Assembly (NCBI RefSeq): GCF_904831005.1 | Contig: NZ_LR882982.1 | Span: forward strand, 2,232,001-2,296,000 | Reading direction: 5' to 3' | Length of the DNA: 64,000 bases | Source of the DNA: Microbacterium hydrocarbonoxydans | GTDB lineage: Bacteria; Actinomycetota; Actinomycetes; Actinomycetales; Microbacteriaceae | Part shown: one piece after another, positions 1-7,851 of the stretch | How the letters are laid out: the number at the start of each line of letters is the position of its first letter | How positions within the stretch are numbered: the stretch's first letter is position 1 | Translations under genes and position numbers: made by a program | The notes under the pieces: model-generated | Databases searched by the model: none | Seen by the model: only the letters and a program-made list of their open reading frames with translations | What the model was told of the DNA's origin: nothing

Positions 1-1321
1 GGCGAAGTCCGCCCGCGGCGGCAAGGTGTTCCTCGACTGGAGCCAGAACAACGGCAAGAAGACCACGATCTCGCCGTACTCGATGAGAGGACGCGCCCAG
101 CCGTGGGTCGCTGCTCCGCGATCGTGGGAGGAGCTCGACGACCCCGAGCTGGCGCAGCTCGACTTCGCGACCGTGCTGGAGCGCGCCGAGACCGGAATCG
201 ACCCGATCGCCCCGCTGCGCACGGACCACACCCCTCCGGCACCGCCCATACGAACGACTGAGGCGCGTGATGACGGTTCGACGAGGAGCCCGAGCGCCGC
301 GCGACACCGCCCCCGCAGTTCTGCGGCGCCTCCGACATCGGCACGGGTCTCCCCTGCGCCGCTCTCCCCCATGCTCGCGGAGAACGGGACTCCCGCGATC
401 GCCCGCGGTCTCAGTTCGCCCTCCTGGGTGGAGGTCAAGTGGGACGGCATCCGCGCGATCGGCTCATGGGCGGACGGACGGATGCTGCTGCATGCCCGCA
501 GCGGCACCGACATCACGGCCCGCTATCCCGAGCTGACGGCTGACGGAGCCCCGTTCCTGCCTGTCGCAGACGCGATCGTGGACGGCGAGATCGTCGCATT
601 CGACACGCACGGCAGGCCGAGCTTCTCGCTGCTGCAGAATCGCATGCACCTCACCCGACCGCGGGAGATCGAGCGCGAGGTCGTGCGCACGCCGATCGTC
701 TACATGATCTTCGATCTGCTGCGGCTGGACGGGCACGACCTCAGCGCCATGCCGCTGGCGCAACGGCGCACGCTGCTCGAAGAGGTCGTCTCCGATCTCG
801 ACGCGCCGGTGCAGGTTCCGCCGGTGTTCGACGATGTCGATGCCGCGCTGGCCGCCAGCGACGAGTTCGGCCTCGAGGGCGTGGTGGTGAAGGACCCTGC
901 ATCCCGCTACCGGGCGGGTCAGCGCTCCCCCGCGTGGCTCAAGCTCAAGCACACCAGGATGCAGGAGGTCGTGATCGTCGGCATCCGTCCCGGCAAGGGA
1001 GATCGCGAAGGGACCTTCGGTTCCCTGCTGCTCGCCGTGCCGGAGTCCGGGCGAGACCTGAGATATGTCGGCCGCGTCGGCACCGGTTTCACCGACCGCA
1101 TGCTGCGCGACCTGCTCGCGCGCCTCGCCCCGTTGCGCGTCGATTCTGCGCCGCTCGACGGAGTGCCCGCGCTGGATGCCTCGGATGCACTGTGGGTGTC
1201 GCCCGAACTCGTCGGAGAGGTGGAGTTCGCCAACTGGACACCCGACGGCGTGCTCCGTCACTCCCGATGGCGCGGGCTGCGCCCCGACAAGTCGCCGGAC
1301 GAGGTCGTGGTCGAGAGCTGA
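1..1321 (+). CDS. ligD: ATP-dependent DNA ligase LigD, 3' portion (partial)
   Basis: The reading frame is already open at the left edge, so the start lies outside the window; codons run from base 2. The first ~30 residues (KVFLDWSQNN, then TISPYSMRGR) match the C-terminal end of the LigD primase/polymerase domain of non-homologous end joining. A Pro/Ala/Thr/Arg-rich linker of about 80 residues follows, then an ATP-dependent ligase domain. The adenylation motif VKWDGIR is visible, with the nucleophilic lysine at bases 437-439; the later motif VVVKDP and an OB-fold end close the protein. LigD seals double-strand breaks with Ku. The domain order is polymerase then ligase; any nuclease domain would have to lie upstream. 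Convergent with the CDF gene four bases away. Family confidence is high; the full length is unknown. Confidence 0.93.
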   Translation, partial: AKSARGGKVFLDWSQNNGKKTTISPYSMRGRAQPWVAAPRSWEELDDPELAQLDFATVLERAETGIDPIAPLRTDHTPPAPPIRTTEARDDGSTRSPSAARHRPRSSAAPPTSARVSPAPLSPMLAENGTPAIARGLSSPSWVEVKWDGIRAIGSWADGRMLLHARSGTDITARYPELTADGAPFLPVADAIVDGEIVAFDTHGRPSFSLLQNRMHLTRPREIEREVVRTPIVYMIFDLLRLDGHDLSAMPLAQRRTLLEEVVSDLDAPVQVPPVFDDVDAALAASDEFGLEGVVVKDPASRYRAGQRSPAWLKLKHTRMQEVVIVGIRPGKGDREGTFGSLLLAVPESGRDLRYVGRVGTGFTDRMLRDLLARLAPLRVDSAPLDGVPALDASDALWVSPELVGEVEFANWTPDGVLRHSRWRGLRPDKSPDEVVVES

Positions 1322-1325
1322 CTCC

Positions 1326-2246
1326 TCAGGCGTGATGCGGTTCGCAGTCGGACTGCTCGGCGGGTTCGATCTGGAACGTCGAATGCTCCACGTCGAAGTG
1401 GCGCGCCAGACATGAGTGGAGGTCGCTCAGCAACGTCGCCGAACGGCCGTCGGCGAGCAGCGCGGGCTCGACGCTGACATGCGCGGTGAACACGGGCGCA
1501 CCGCGCGTCAGCTGCCAGACGTGAACGTCGTGCACGCCGACCACGCCGTCGTAGTCGAGCAGGTGCTGGCGGATGTCGCTGACCGCGGTTCCCACGGGCG
1601 CCGACTCGGAGAGCACCGAGAACACCTCGCGGAGGAGTGCGACCGCACGCGGGATGATCAGCACCGCGATCATGAGCGACGCGATGGCATCAGCCGGCAT
1701 CCACCCTGTCGCCACGATCACGATCGCGGCGATGATCACCATCGCCGACCCGATCAGATCGCCCATCACCTCGAGATACGCGCCTCTGACGTTGATGCTC
1801 GTGCGCTGCGCCCGGCTCAGCAGCCACATCGAGAGCGCATTGGCGAGCAGACCGACCACGGCGACGATCAGCATCACGCCCCCGACGACCTCCGTCTCAC
1901 CGGGGTTCAGCAGACGCCCGACAGCCTCGACGGCGACCCAACCCGCCAGGAGGATCAGGATGATCGCATTGATCAGCGCCCCGAACACCTCGGCACGCTG
2001 GTACCCGAACGTCCGGCGGTCGTCTGCGGGCCGCGCAGCCACAGCCGCCGCGATGAGCGCGATCACCAGGGCGGAGGCGTCGGTGAACATGTGCGCAGCA
2101 TCCGCGAGCAGCGCGAGCGAACCGGTGAAGATCGCTCCCACGACCTGCACGACCATCACCGTCGCCGTCAGGGTCAGCGAGATCGCCAGCAGACGTCGGT
2201 GGCTCGCAGAGCGGATGCCGCCGGCAGCGGGCGCGTGATCGTGCAT
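1326..2246 (-). CDS. Cation diffusion facilitator (CDF) family metal exporter
   Basis: A 306-residue membrane protein with six predicted helices and a cytoplasmic C-terminal domain, the usual CDF size. CDF proteins export Zn2+ or related divalent cations in exchange for protons. The TM2 metal site LADAAHMFTD carries the H-x3-D pair of the CzcD/ZitB branch. In TM5 the equivalent motif reads YLEVMGD, giving E-x3-D rather than the common H-x3-D. A short His-containing N-terminus (MHDHAP) may help gather metal. The ATG follows a TAGCCT hexamer by six bases, so the gene is probably leaderless and monocistronic. Metal specificity cannot be fixed from sequence. Confidence 0.9.
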   Translation of the reverse strand: MHDHAPAAGGIRSASHRRLLAISLTLTATVMVVQVVGAIFTGSLALLADAAHMFTDASALVIALIAAAVAARPADDRRTFGYQRAEVFGALINAIILILLAGWVAVEAVGRLLNPGETEVVGGVMLIVAVVGLLANALSMWLLSRAQRTSINVRGAYLEVMGDLIGSAMVIIAAIVIVATGWMPADAIASLMIAVLIIPRAVALLREVFSVLSESAPVGTAVSDIRQHLLDYDGVVGVHDVHVWQLTRGAPVFTAHVSVEPALLADGRSATLLSDLHSCLARHFDVEHSTFQIEPAEQSDCEPHHA

Positions 2247-2252
2247 GCCACC

Positions 2253-2258
2253 AGGCTA
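2253..2258 (-). promoter_or_regulatory. Leaderless-type -10 element of the CDF gene
   Basis: On the minus strand TAGCCT lies six bases before the ATG at 2246, fitting the actinobacterial TANNNT -10 element with transcription starting at or next to the start codon. Confidence 0.6.
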
Positions 2259-2321
2259 GACCGGCCACGCGCCCCGTCAGGGCGATTCGGCGTAGTCGGG
2301 AATGGTGATGATTCTCAGTTG

Positions 2322-2915
2322 TCAGAGACTCGCGAGCAGCGGCACCAGTTCGGCGAAGGCCCGGGCCCGGTGCGACTGCGACTGCTTCTCTTCGGCGGTG
2401 AAGTCTCCGACCGTGCGCTCCGCTCCGGCGGGCTGTCCTGCCGGGATGAAGATCGGATCGTAGCCGAAGCCGCCCGCCCCGGATGCCTCGCGCGCGAGCC
2501 GGCCCGGCCAGACACCCTCGACGACGTACTCCGCACCCGAAGGTGTGACGAGCGCGATCGTCGAGGTGAAGTGCGCGGTCCGATGAGGATCGGCGACATC
2601 GTGGAGCTGATCCAGGAGGAGCTCGAGGTTCGCGGCGGCATCCTTCTTCTGGCCCGCCCAGTAGGCGGAGAAGACGCCCGGTGATCCGCCGAGGACATCC
2701 ACGCAGATTCCGGAGTCGTCGGCGAGAGCCGCGAGCCCTGTGTGCGCCGCAGCCGCGCGTGCCTTGATGAGGGCGTTCTCGGCGAAGGTGATGCCGTCTT
2801 CGATCGGTTCGGGCCCGTCGTATCCCACGACCTCGAGGTCGGGGCGGGTCGCACGCACGATCTGCTGGAACTCCGCGACCTTGTGCGGGTTGTGGGTGGC
2901 GAGGACGACTCTCAT
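2322..2915 (-). CDS. rdgB: RdgB/HAM1 family non-canonical purine NTP pyrophosphatase
   Basis: A 197-residue protein of normal family length that hydrolyses ITP, dITP and XTP to monophosphates and so keeps deaminated purines out of nucleic acids. It begins VVLATHNPHKVAEF, the substrate-binding loop, and has LADDSGICVD, the metal-binding segment, and the late GFGYDPIF motif. The reading frame stays open upstream, but the ATG at 2915 is chosen because it shares its A with the TGA stop of rph (TGATG), indicating translational coupling. It is the last gene of murI-rph-rdgB. Confidence 0.94.
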   Translation of the reverse strand: MRVVLATHNPHKVAEFQQIVRATRPDLEVVGYDGPEPIEDGITFAENALIKARAAAAHTGLAALADDSGICVDVLGGSPGVFSAYWAGQKKDAAANLELLLDQLHDVADPHRTAHFTSTIALVTPSGAEYVVEGVWPGRLAREASGAGGFGYDPIFIPAGQPAGAERTVGDFTAEEKQSQSHRARAFAELVPLLASL

Positions 2916-3649
2916 CAGCCCGCGAGAGCCTTCAGCTGCTCGCTGGTGAGGTCGGCGCAGCCGTTGACGCCCAGGTCGAGAAGCGCGTCGAGCTCTCGCT
3001 TGTCGAAGGGCGCGCCTTCGGCGGTGCCCTGCACCTCGACGAAGAGGCCCCGGCCGGTGACGACGACGTTCATGTCGGTCTCCGCGCGCACGTCCTCGAC
3101 ATATGCGAGATCGAGCATGGGTTCGCCGTCGATGATGCCGACTGAGACGGCCGCCACGGAATCGAGCAGCGGGGTCGCGTTCTTGCCGATGAACTTCTTC
3201 TCGCGACCCCACTCGATCGCATCCGCGAGCGCCACGTACGCGCCCGTGATCGCGGCCGTGCGCGTGCCACCGTCGGCCTGCAGCACGTCGCAGTCGATCA
3301 CGATCGTGTTCTCTCCCAGTGCCTTGGTGTCGACCACGGCGCGCAGAGCTCGTCCGATCAGCCGCGAGATCTCGTGCGTGCGCCCGCCGATGCGTCCCTT
3401 GACGCTCTCTCGGTCATTGCGGCTGTTCGTCGCGCGCGGCAGCATCGAGTACTCGGCCGTGACCCAGCCCTTGCCCTTGCCGGTGAGCCACCGCGGCACC
3501 CCGTTGGTGAACGACGCGGTGCACAGCACCTTCGTCCCTCCGAAGCTGATCAGCGCGGATCCTTCGGCGTGGCTGCTCCAGCCGCGCTCGATCGTGATCT
3601 CGCGGAGCTGGTCGGTGCTGCGGCCGTCGGCGCGGACGATGCTGGTCAT
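2915..3649 (-). CDS. rph: Ribonuclease PH
   Basis: A 244-residue phosphorolytic 3'-5' exoribonuclease that trims tRNA 3' ends; it acts as a hexameric ring. The N-terminus [19 protein letters not shown] and the internal segments EYSMLPRAT and [16 protein letters not shown] are the family signatures. The start overlaps the murI stop by four bases (ATGA) and the stop overlaps the rdgB start, so the three genes form a tightly coupled operon. The rph-rdgB pairing is common in actinobacteria and other bacteria. Confidence 0.96.
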   Translation of the reverse strand: MTSIVRADGRSTDQLREITIERGWSSHAEGSALISFGGTKVLCTASFTNGVPRWLTGKGKGWVTAEYSMLPRATNSRNDRESVKGRIGGRTHEISRLIGRALRAVVDTKALGENTIVIDCDVLQADGGTRTAAITGAYVALADAIEWGREKKFIGKNATPLLDSVAAVSVGIIDGEPMLDLAYVEDVRAETDMNVVVTGRGLFVEVQGTAEGAPFDKRELDALLDLGVNGCADLTSEQLKALAG

Positions 3650-4527
3650 GGAGTTCCTTCGTGTGAGGGGTGAAGCGCTGATGCCGCGGGGCGTACGACG
3701 CCGATGGGTGGTGGGGGAAGCGTGATGACGCCGGTCTGCACGAGCTGGACGTCGCGCACCTCGCGCCCCATGAGCCGGTTCGCCAGACCGGAGAATTCGG
3801 TCGCGGATGCGCCGGTGGCCTCGTAGACATACGTCGCCGTCGCGTCGGGCGGTGCGAGAAGGTCGCCCCTCACGAGTTGGCGATACACGTCGCCGGCGGT
3901 CTCGTCGTCACTCGACACGAGCGTCACGCCCTCGCCCATGACATAGCTGATCGCGCCGCGGAGGAAGGGGTAGTGGGTGCAGCCGAGCACCAGCGTGTCG
4001 ACGTCGGCATCGCGCAGCGGCGCGAGGTACTCCTCGGCGGTCGCGAGCACCTCGGGCGTTCCCGTGATCCCGCCCTCGACGAACTCGACGAAGCGGGGGC
4101 AGGCGGCGGTGAACACCTGGAGGCGCTCGTTCACCTCGAGCATGTCCTGGTAGGCGCGCGAACCGATGGTGCCGACCGTGCCGATCACACCGACACGACC
4201 GTTCCGAGTCGTCGAGACCGCCCGGCGGACCGCCGGGCCGATCACCTCGACCACCGGCACGTCGTACCTCTCACGCGCGTCACGCAGCATCGCGGCGGAC
4301 GCTGTGTTGCAGGCGATCACGAGCATCTTGACGCCCTGGTCGACCAGAGTGTCGAGGACCTCGAGGCTGTACCGACGAACATCGGCGATCGGCTTCGGCC
4401 CGTAGGGGGAATGCGCTGTGTCGCCGATGTAGACGAACGATTCCCGGGGCAGCTGGGCTCTGATGGCCCTGGCCACCGTGAGTCCGCCGACACCGGAGTC
4501 GAAGATTCCGATCGGGGCGTCGTTCAT
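3646..4527 (-). CDS. murI: Glutamate racemase
   Basis: A 293-residue enzyme supplying D-glutamate for peptidoglycan. The N-terminus [15 protein letters not shown] is diagnostic; the two catalytic cysteines are in VIACNTASA and [10 protein letters not shown] place the start at the ATG at 4527 rather than the further upstream in-frame codon, because the extra residues have no family counterpart and a TAGGCT hexamer lies just before this ATG. First gene of murI-rph-rdgB and divergent from pncB. The C-terminal ~20 residues (Pro/Ala/His-rich) look like a nonconserved tail. Confidence 0.95.
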   Translation of the reverse strand: MNDAPIGIFDSGVGGLTVARAIRAQLPRESFVYIGDTAHSPYGPKPIADVRRYSLEVLDTLVDQGVKMLVIACNTASAAMLRDARERYDVPVVEVIGPAVRRAVSTTRNGRVGVIGTVGTIGSRAYQDMLEVNERLQVFTAACPRFVEFVEGGITGTPEVLATAEEYLAPLRDADVDTLVLGCTHYPFLRGAISYVMGEGVTLVSSDDETAGDVYRQLVRGDLLAPPDATATYVYEATGASATEFSGLANRLMGREVRDVQLVQTGVITLPPPPIGVVRPAASALHPSHEGTP

Positions 4528-4535
4528 GACTCCCC

Positions 4536-4541
4536 AGCCTA
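4536..4541 (-). promoter_or_regulatory. -10 element of the murI operon
   Basis: Minus-strand TAGGCT ends eight bases before the murI ATG, again suggesting little or no 5' leader. The pncB promoter on the other strand starts about 50 bases away. Confidence 0.55.
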
Positions 4542-4590
4542 CCCGCGCGCACCCGGCGTCGCGCTCAGCAACCCGGGCTGATGTCGTCAC

Positions 4591-4596
4591 TAAGCT
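4591..4596 (+). promoter_or_regulatory. Leaderless-type -10 element of pncB
   Basis: TAAGCT lies six bases before the ATG at 4603; there is no Shine-Dalgarno sequence between them. Confidence 0.6.
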
Positions 4597-4602
4597 GAGC
4601 GC

Positions 4603-5928
4603 ATGACGACGTCCACGGCGCTGCTCACCGACCGCTACGAACTCACGATGCTCGCCGCTGCCCTGCGCGACGGCACCGCATCACGGCCGAGCGTCTTCGA
4701 GCTCTTCTCCCGTCGTCTCTCCGGTGGCCGCCGTTTCGGGGTCGTCGCCGGCACCGGCCGACTGCTCACGCTTCTGCGTGAGTTCCGTTTCGGAGACGAC
4801 GAGCTGCGGTTCCTGCGGGACAACCACATCGTCGACACCGAATCGCTGGCCTATCTCGAGAACTACCGTTTCACCGGCTCGATCCGCGGCTACCGGGAGG
4901 GCGAACTGTACTTCCCGGGATCCCCCATCCTCACGGTCGAGGGCAGCTTCGCCGACGCGGTCGTCCTCGAGACCCTGGCACTCAGCGTGCTCAATCACGA
5001 CTCCGCCGTCGCCACCGCCGCCTCACGCATGAGCATCGCCGCCGGCGAGCGCCCCCTCGCAGAGATGGGGTCGCGTCGTGCGGCTGAGCAGTCCGCGGTC
5101 GCCGCGGCCCGCGCGGCGTACATCGCCGGCTTCGGAGCGACCAGCAACCTCGAGGCGGGGCGACGCTGGGGCATCCCCACCATGGGCACCGCCGCCCACT
5201 CGTGGACCTTGCTGCACGAGACCGAGGAAGAGGCGTTCCGCTCGCAGATCGCGAGTCTCGGCACCGACACGACCCTCCTGGTCGACACCTACGACATCCG
5301 CACAGGCGTGGAGACCGCGATCCGGATCGCGGGGACCGGACTCGGCGGGGTGCGGATCGATTCGGGTGACCTGCCGATCGTCGCCGCGGAGGTACGCGCT
5401 CAGCTCGACGAGCTCGGGGCGACCGGGACGCGCATCACCGTCACGAGCGATCTCGACGAGTACGCGATCGCAGCGCTGGCCGCGTCGCCCGTCGACGCCT
5501 ACGGAGTGGGCACCTCGGTCGTGACCGGGTCGGGATACCCGACTGCGAGCATGGTCTACAAGCTCGTCGCGCGACAGGATCCTACCGGGGCATGGGTCGG
5601 CGTGGCCAAGGCCTCGACCGACAAGGCATCGCACGGCGGGCGCAAGGCCGCCTTCCGGACGCTGGTCGACGGCGTCGCCGACGCCGAGACGGTGGTCGTG
5701 TCCGACGGCTTCGAAGAGCTCGACAGCCCCGCAGAGCATCCCGACGGCCGGGCGCTGCAGACGACCTTCGTCGAGGCCGGAGAGATCGAGACCGCTTTCG
5801 AGGGGCCGGCAGGGACGGCGTCCTCCCGGCAGCACCACATGAAGGTGCGGGAGGAGCTCCCCGTCCGCGCGCTCGCCCTCAGCAAGTCAGACCCGGCCAT
5901 CCCGACCGTCTTCGTCGACGCGCGCTGA
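4603..5928 (+). CDS. pncB: Nicotinate phosphoribosyltransferase
   Basis: A 441-residue enzyme converting nicotinate, PRPP and ATP to nicotinate mononucleotide in NAD salvage. The N-terminus [11 protein letters not shown] is the family hallmark; [10 protein letters not shown] and VDTYDI, then the phosphate-binding VRIDSGD and GVGTSVVTG segments, follow in the expected order. Length matches the actinobacterial form. The gene stands alone between the divergent murI operon and the convergent DUF3039 gene. Confidence 0.94.
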   Translation: MTTSTALLTDRYELTMLAAALRDGTASRPSVFELFSRRLSGGRRFGVVAGTGRLLTLLREFRFGDDELRFLRDNHIVDTESLAYLENYRFTGSIRGYREGELYFPGSPILTVEGSFADAVVLETLALSVLNHDSAVATAASRMSIAAGERPLAEMGSRRAAEQSAVAAARAAYIAGFGATSNLEAGRRWGIPTMGTAAHSWTLLHETEEEAFRSQIASLGTDTTLLVDTYDIRTGVETAIRIAGTGLGGVRIDSGDLPIVAAEVRAQLDELGATGTRITVTSDLDEYAIAALAASPVDAYGVGTSVVTGSGYPTASMVYKLVARQDPTGAWVGVAKASTDKASHGGRKAAFRTLVDGVADAETVVVSDGFEELDSPAEHPDGRALQTTFVEAGEIETAFEGPAGTASSRQHHMKVREELPVRALALSKSDPAIPTVFVDAR

Positions 5929-5981
5929 CCCTGCGACGCGGCACCGATCGCGCCGACCGGATCTTCCGGGCCGTGGTGGCG

Positions 5982-6248
5982 TCAGCCGACCATCGACTCG
6001 TAGATCTCCTTGCAGGTGGGGCAGATCGGGAACTTCTCCGGGTCGCGACCCGGCGTCCACTTCTTGCCGCACAGCGCACGGACCGGCTTGCCGGTTATCG
6101 CCGACTCGAGGATCTTGTCTTTCTTGACGTAGTGAGAGAAACGCTCGTGATCACCCGGCTCGAGGTTCTCCTCCCGGAGAAGCTCTTCCAGTTCGCGATC
6201 AAGCGTTGCCACGCCGCCCTGATCGGGGCTGTCCAGCGGAGTACTCAT
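5982..6248 (-). CDS. DUF3039 domain-containing protein
   Basis: An 88-residue, acidic N-terminal, soluble protein of a family known to me only from actinobacteria. It ends in a cysteine-containing module: ALCGKKWTPGRDPEKFPICP followed by TCKEIYE, giving C-x(n)-C-x2-C with a GxxW loop that looks like a small zinc-binding knuckle. Function unknown. The ATG at 6248 is preceded at six bases by TAGACT, so it has its own probable leaderless promoter. Confidence 0.85.
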   Translation of the reverse strand: MSTPLDSPDQGGVATLDRELEELLREENLEPGDHERFSHYVKKDKILESAITGKPVRALCGKKWTPGRDPEKFPICPTCKEIYESMVG

Positions 6249-6254
6249 CCCGTG

Positions 6255-6260
6255 AGTCTA
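6255..6260 (-). promoter_or_regulatory. Leaderless-type -10 element of the DUF3039 gene
   Basis: Minus-strand TAGACT with a six-base gap to the ATG at 6248. Confidence 0.6.
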
Positions 6261-6288
6261 GCCGTGCAGACGCGAGGTGGGGCGGTCA

Positions 6289-7851
6289 TCAGGCGGTCTC
6301 GACGAACTCCATCAGCCGCTCACCGCCGCGCTCGAAGATGCGTCCTCCCACAGCGATTCCGACCGCGGCGACGCCGAGGCCTGTCGCGAGTCCTGCCCAG
6401 AAGGTGGCGGGCGCGTACTGCGCGCCCTCCAGCATCGTCAGCACCAAGAGCCATCCGGTGGGGATGCTGAAGACGATGGCCCCGAGAAAGGCGGCCGCAG
6501 GACCGTAGACTCCCCGGGAGGTCGGTCGCTGCGGTTGCTGGAACGGGCTGTCTCCAGGCCGTGACACGGCGTACGGCGCGAGCGCCGACACGACGCTCGA
6601 GACCCCGAGAGCCGAGAGCAGGAGACTCGCAGCCAACCCCGTGAGCGGGAGCAGCAGGCGCCAGTCATCGATCCACAGCAGCGTGAGCGGAACCGCGACC
6701 GCGAGCACCGGCACGGAGACGAGGATCACGGGCACCAGCCGACCCAGCCGGTCGGGGACACCGCGGACGCCGCTGGCCACATGAGTCCACAGCGCGGTCG
6801 AGTCGTAGGCGACGTCGTTGTGCGGAAGCCAGCCGAAGAAGAGCGCCATCACCGGCACCGGCACGAGTGCCGCGATCTCGAGCGGGACACCGGCGACCAG
6901 CAGCGGGAGCACGGTGAGCGCGCCGGCGACCGGGACGACGATGAGGTTCATGATGTAGCGACGATCGCGCAGCCAGTACACGAGGCTGCGTGCGGCGATC
7001 GCGCCGAAGGCGTTGGACGGCAGCAGACCGAACCAGCCGAGTCCCGTGCGCTCGCGGGATGCCAGAGGTCGCTCGGTGGTCGTGAGCAGCCGGCGCACGA
7101 GCCAGGCCCACAGCGCCGACAGCAGCACCGCCGTCGCGACGGCGATGACACCGCCGATCCACGCATCGCCGGCGTCGGCTGCGACGGCGAAGAGGAACCA
7201 GGACGGCGCGGCGAGCGGCGTGAGACCGATCGTCGTCGTCAGTGCGGCGACCGCCGCAGGAACCTCACCATCCCACTTCAGCGAGGCGAGGAACACCGCG
7301 ACCGGGAAGGCGATGACGATGACCGCGAGCGCGAAGATCGCCGTGAGCTCGCGCGAACGTCGCTCGGGCAGCATCAGCGCGTTCACCGCCATGCCGATCC
7401 GTGCGGCGAGAAGGGTGGAGAGCACGCCCAGCACCGTCATCAGCACGGCGATGGGCCAGGGTGTGCCGAGGCGCGTGGCCACGATGCAGACGCTCACGTA
7501 CACCGCGATCACGGCCATGCTCGGCACGCTGACGAGCGAGGCGACCGCGAGGATCCACGGCATCTGGCGCTCGTCCACCCCGAACACGGCGAAGCGTCGC
7601 GGATCGAGCTGATCTGTGGCGCCCACGAGCACGGGGCCGACGAGGAAGCCGAGCAGCAGTGCCGCGCTTCCCAGGACGATCACCGTCCGTGCGACGGCCA
7701 CCGGCGCATCGTCGAGGCTGAGGACCGCCGCGCACACGACTGCGGTGATCACGACGACGAAGGCGAGCATGATCAGTGTGCGCACGCGACGTTCACCGCG
7801 GAGCGCACCGATCAGGAGCGCGGCTCTCAGTCGGAGAACGTGTGCAGCCAC
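6289..7851 (-). CDS. ABC exporter permease-like membrane protein
   Basis: A 520-residue, strongly hydrophobic protein with roughly a dozen predicted membrane segments. It has no sharp motif I recognise, but its position directly downstream of, and overlapping by 25 bases, an ABC ATPase gene, and its size and topology, fit the large ABC-2-like permeases of actinobacterial exporters. The proposed start is a GTG at 7851 inside the ATPase gene; a slightly later start is possible. Substrate unknown. Likely translated from the same message as the ATPase. Confidence 0.75.
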   Translation of the reverse strand: MAAHVLRLRAALLIGALRGERRVRTLIMLAFVVVITAVVCAAVLSLDDAPVAVARTVIVLGSAALLLGFLVGPVLVGATDQLDPRRFAVFGVDERQMPWILAVASLVSVPSMAVIAVYVSVCIVATRLGTPWPIAVLMTVLGVLSTLLAARIGMAVNALMLPERRSRELTAIFALAVIVIAFPVAVFLASLKWDGEVPAAVAALTTTIGLTPLAAPSWFLFAVAADAGDAWIGGVIAVATAVLLSALWAWLVRRLLTTTERPLASRERTGLGWFGLLPSNAFGAIAARSLVYWLRDRRYIMNLIVVPVAGALTVLPLLVAGVPLEIAALVPVPVMALFFGWLPHNDVAYDSTALWTHVASGVRGVPDRLGRLVPVILVSVPVLAVAVPLTLLWIDDWRLLLPLTGLAASLLLSALGVSSVVSALAPYAVSRPGDSPFQQPQRPTSRGVYGPAAAFLGAIVFSIPTGWLLVLTMLEGAQYAPATFWAGLATGLGVAAVGIAVGGRIFERGGERLMEFVETA

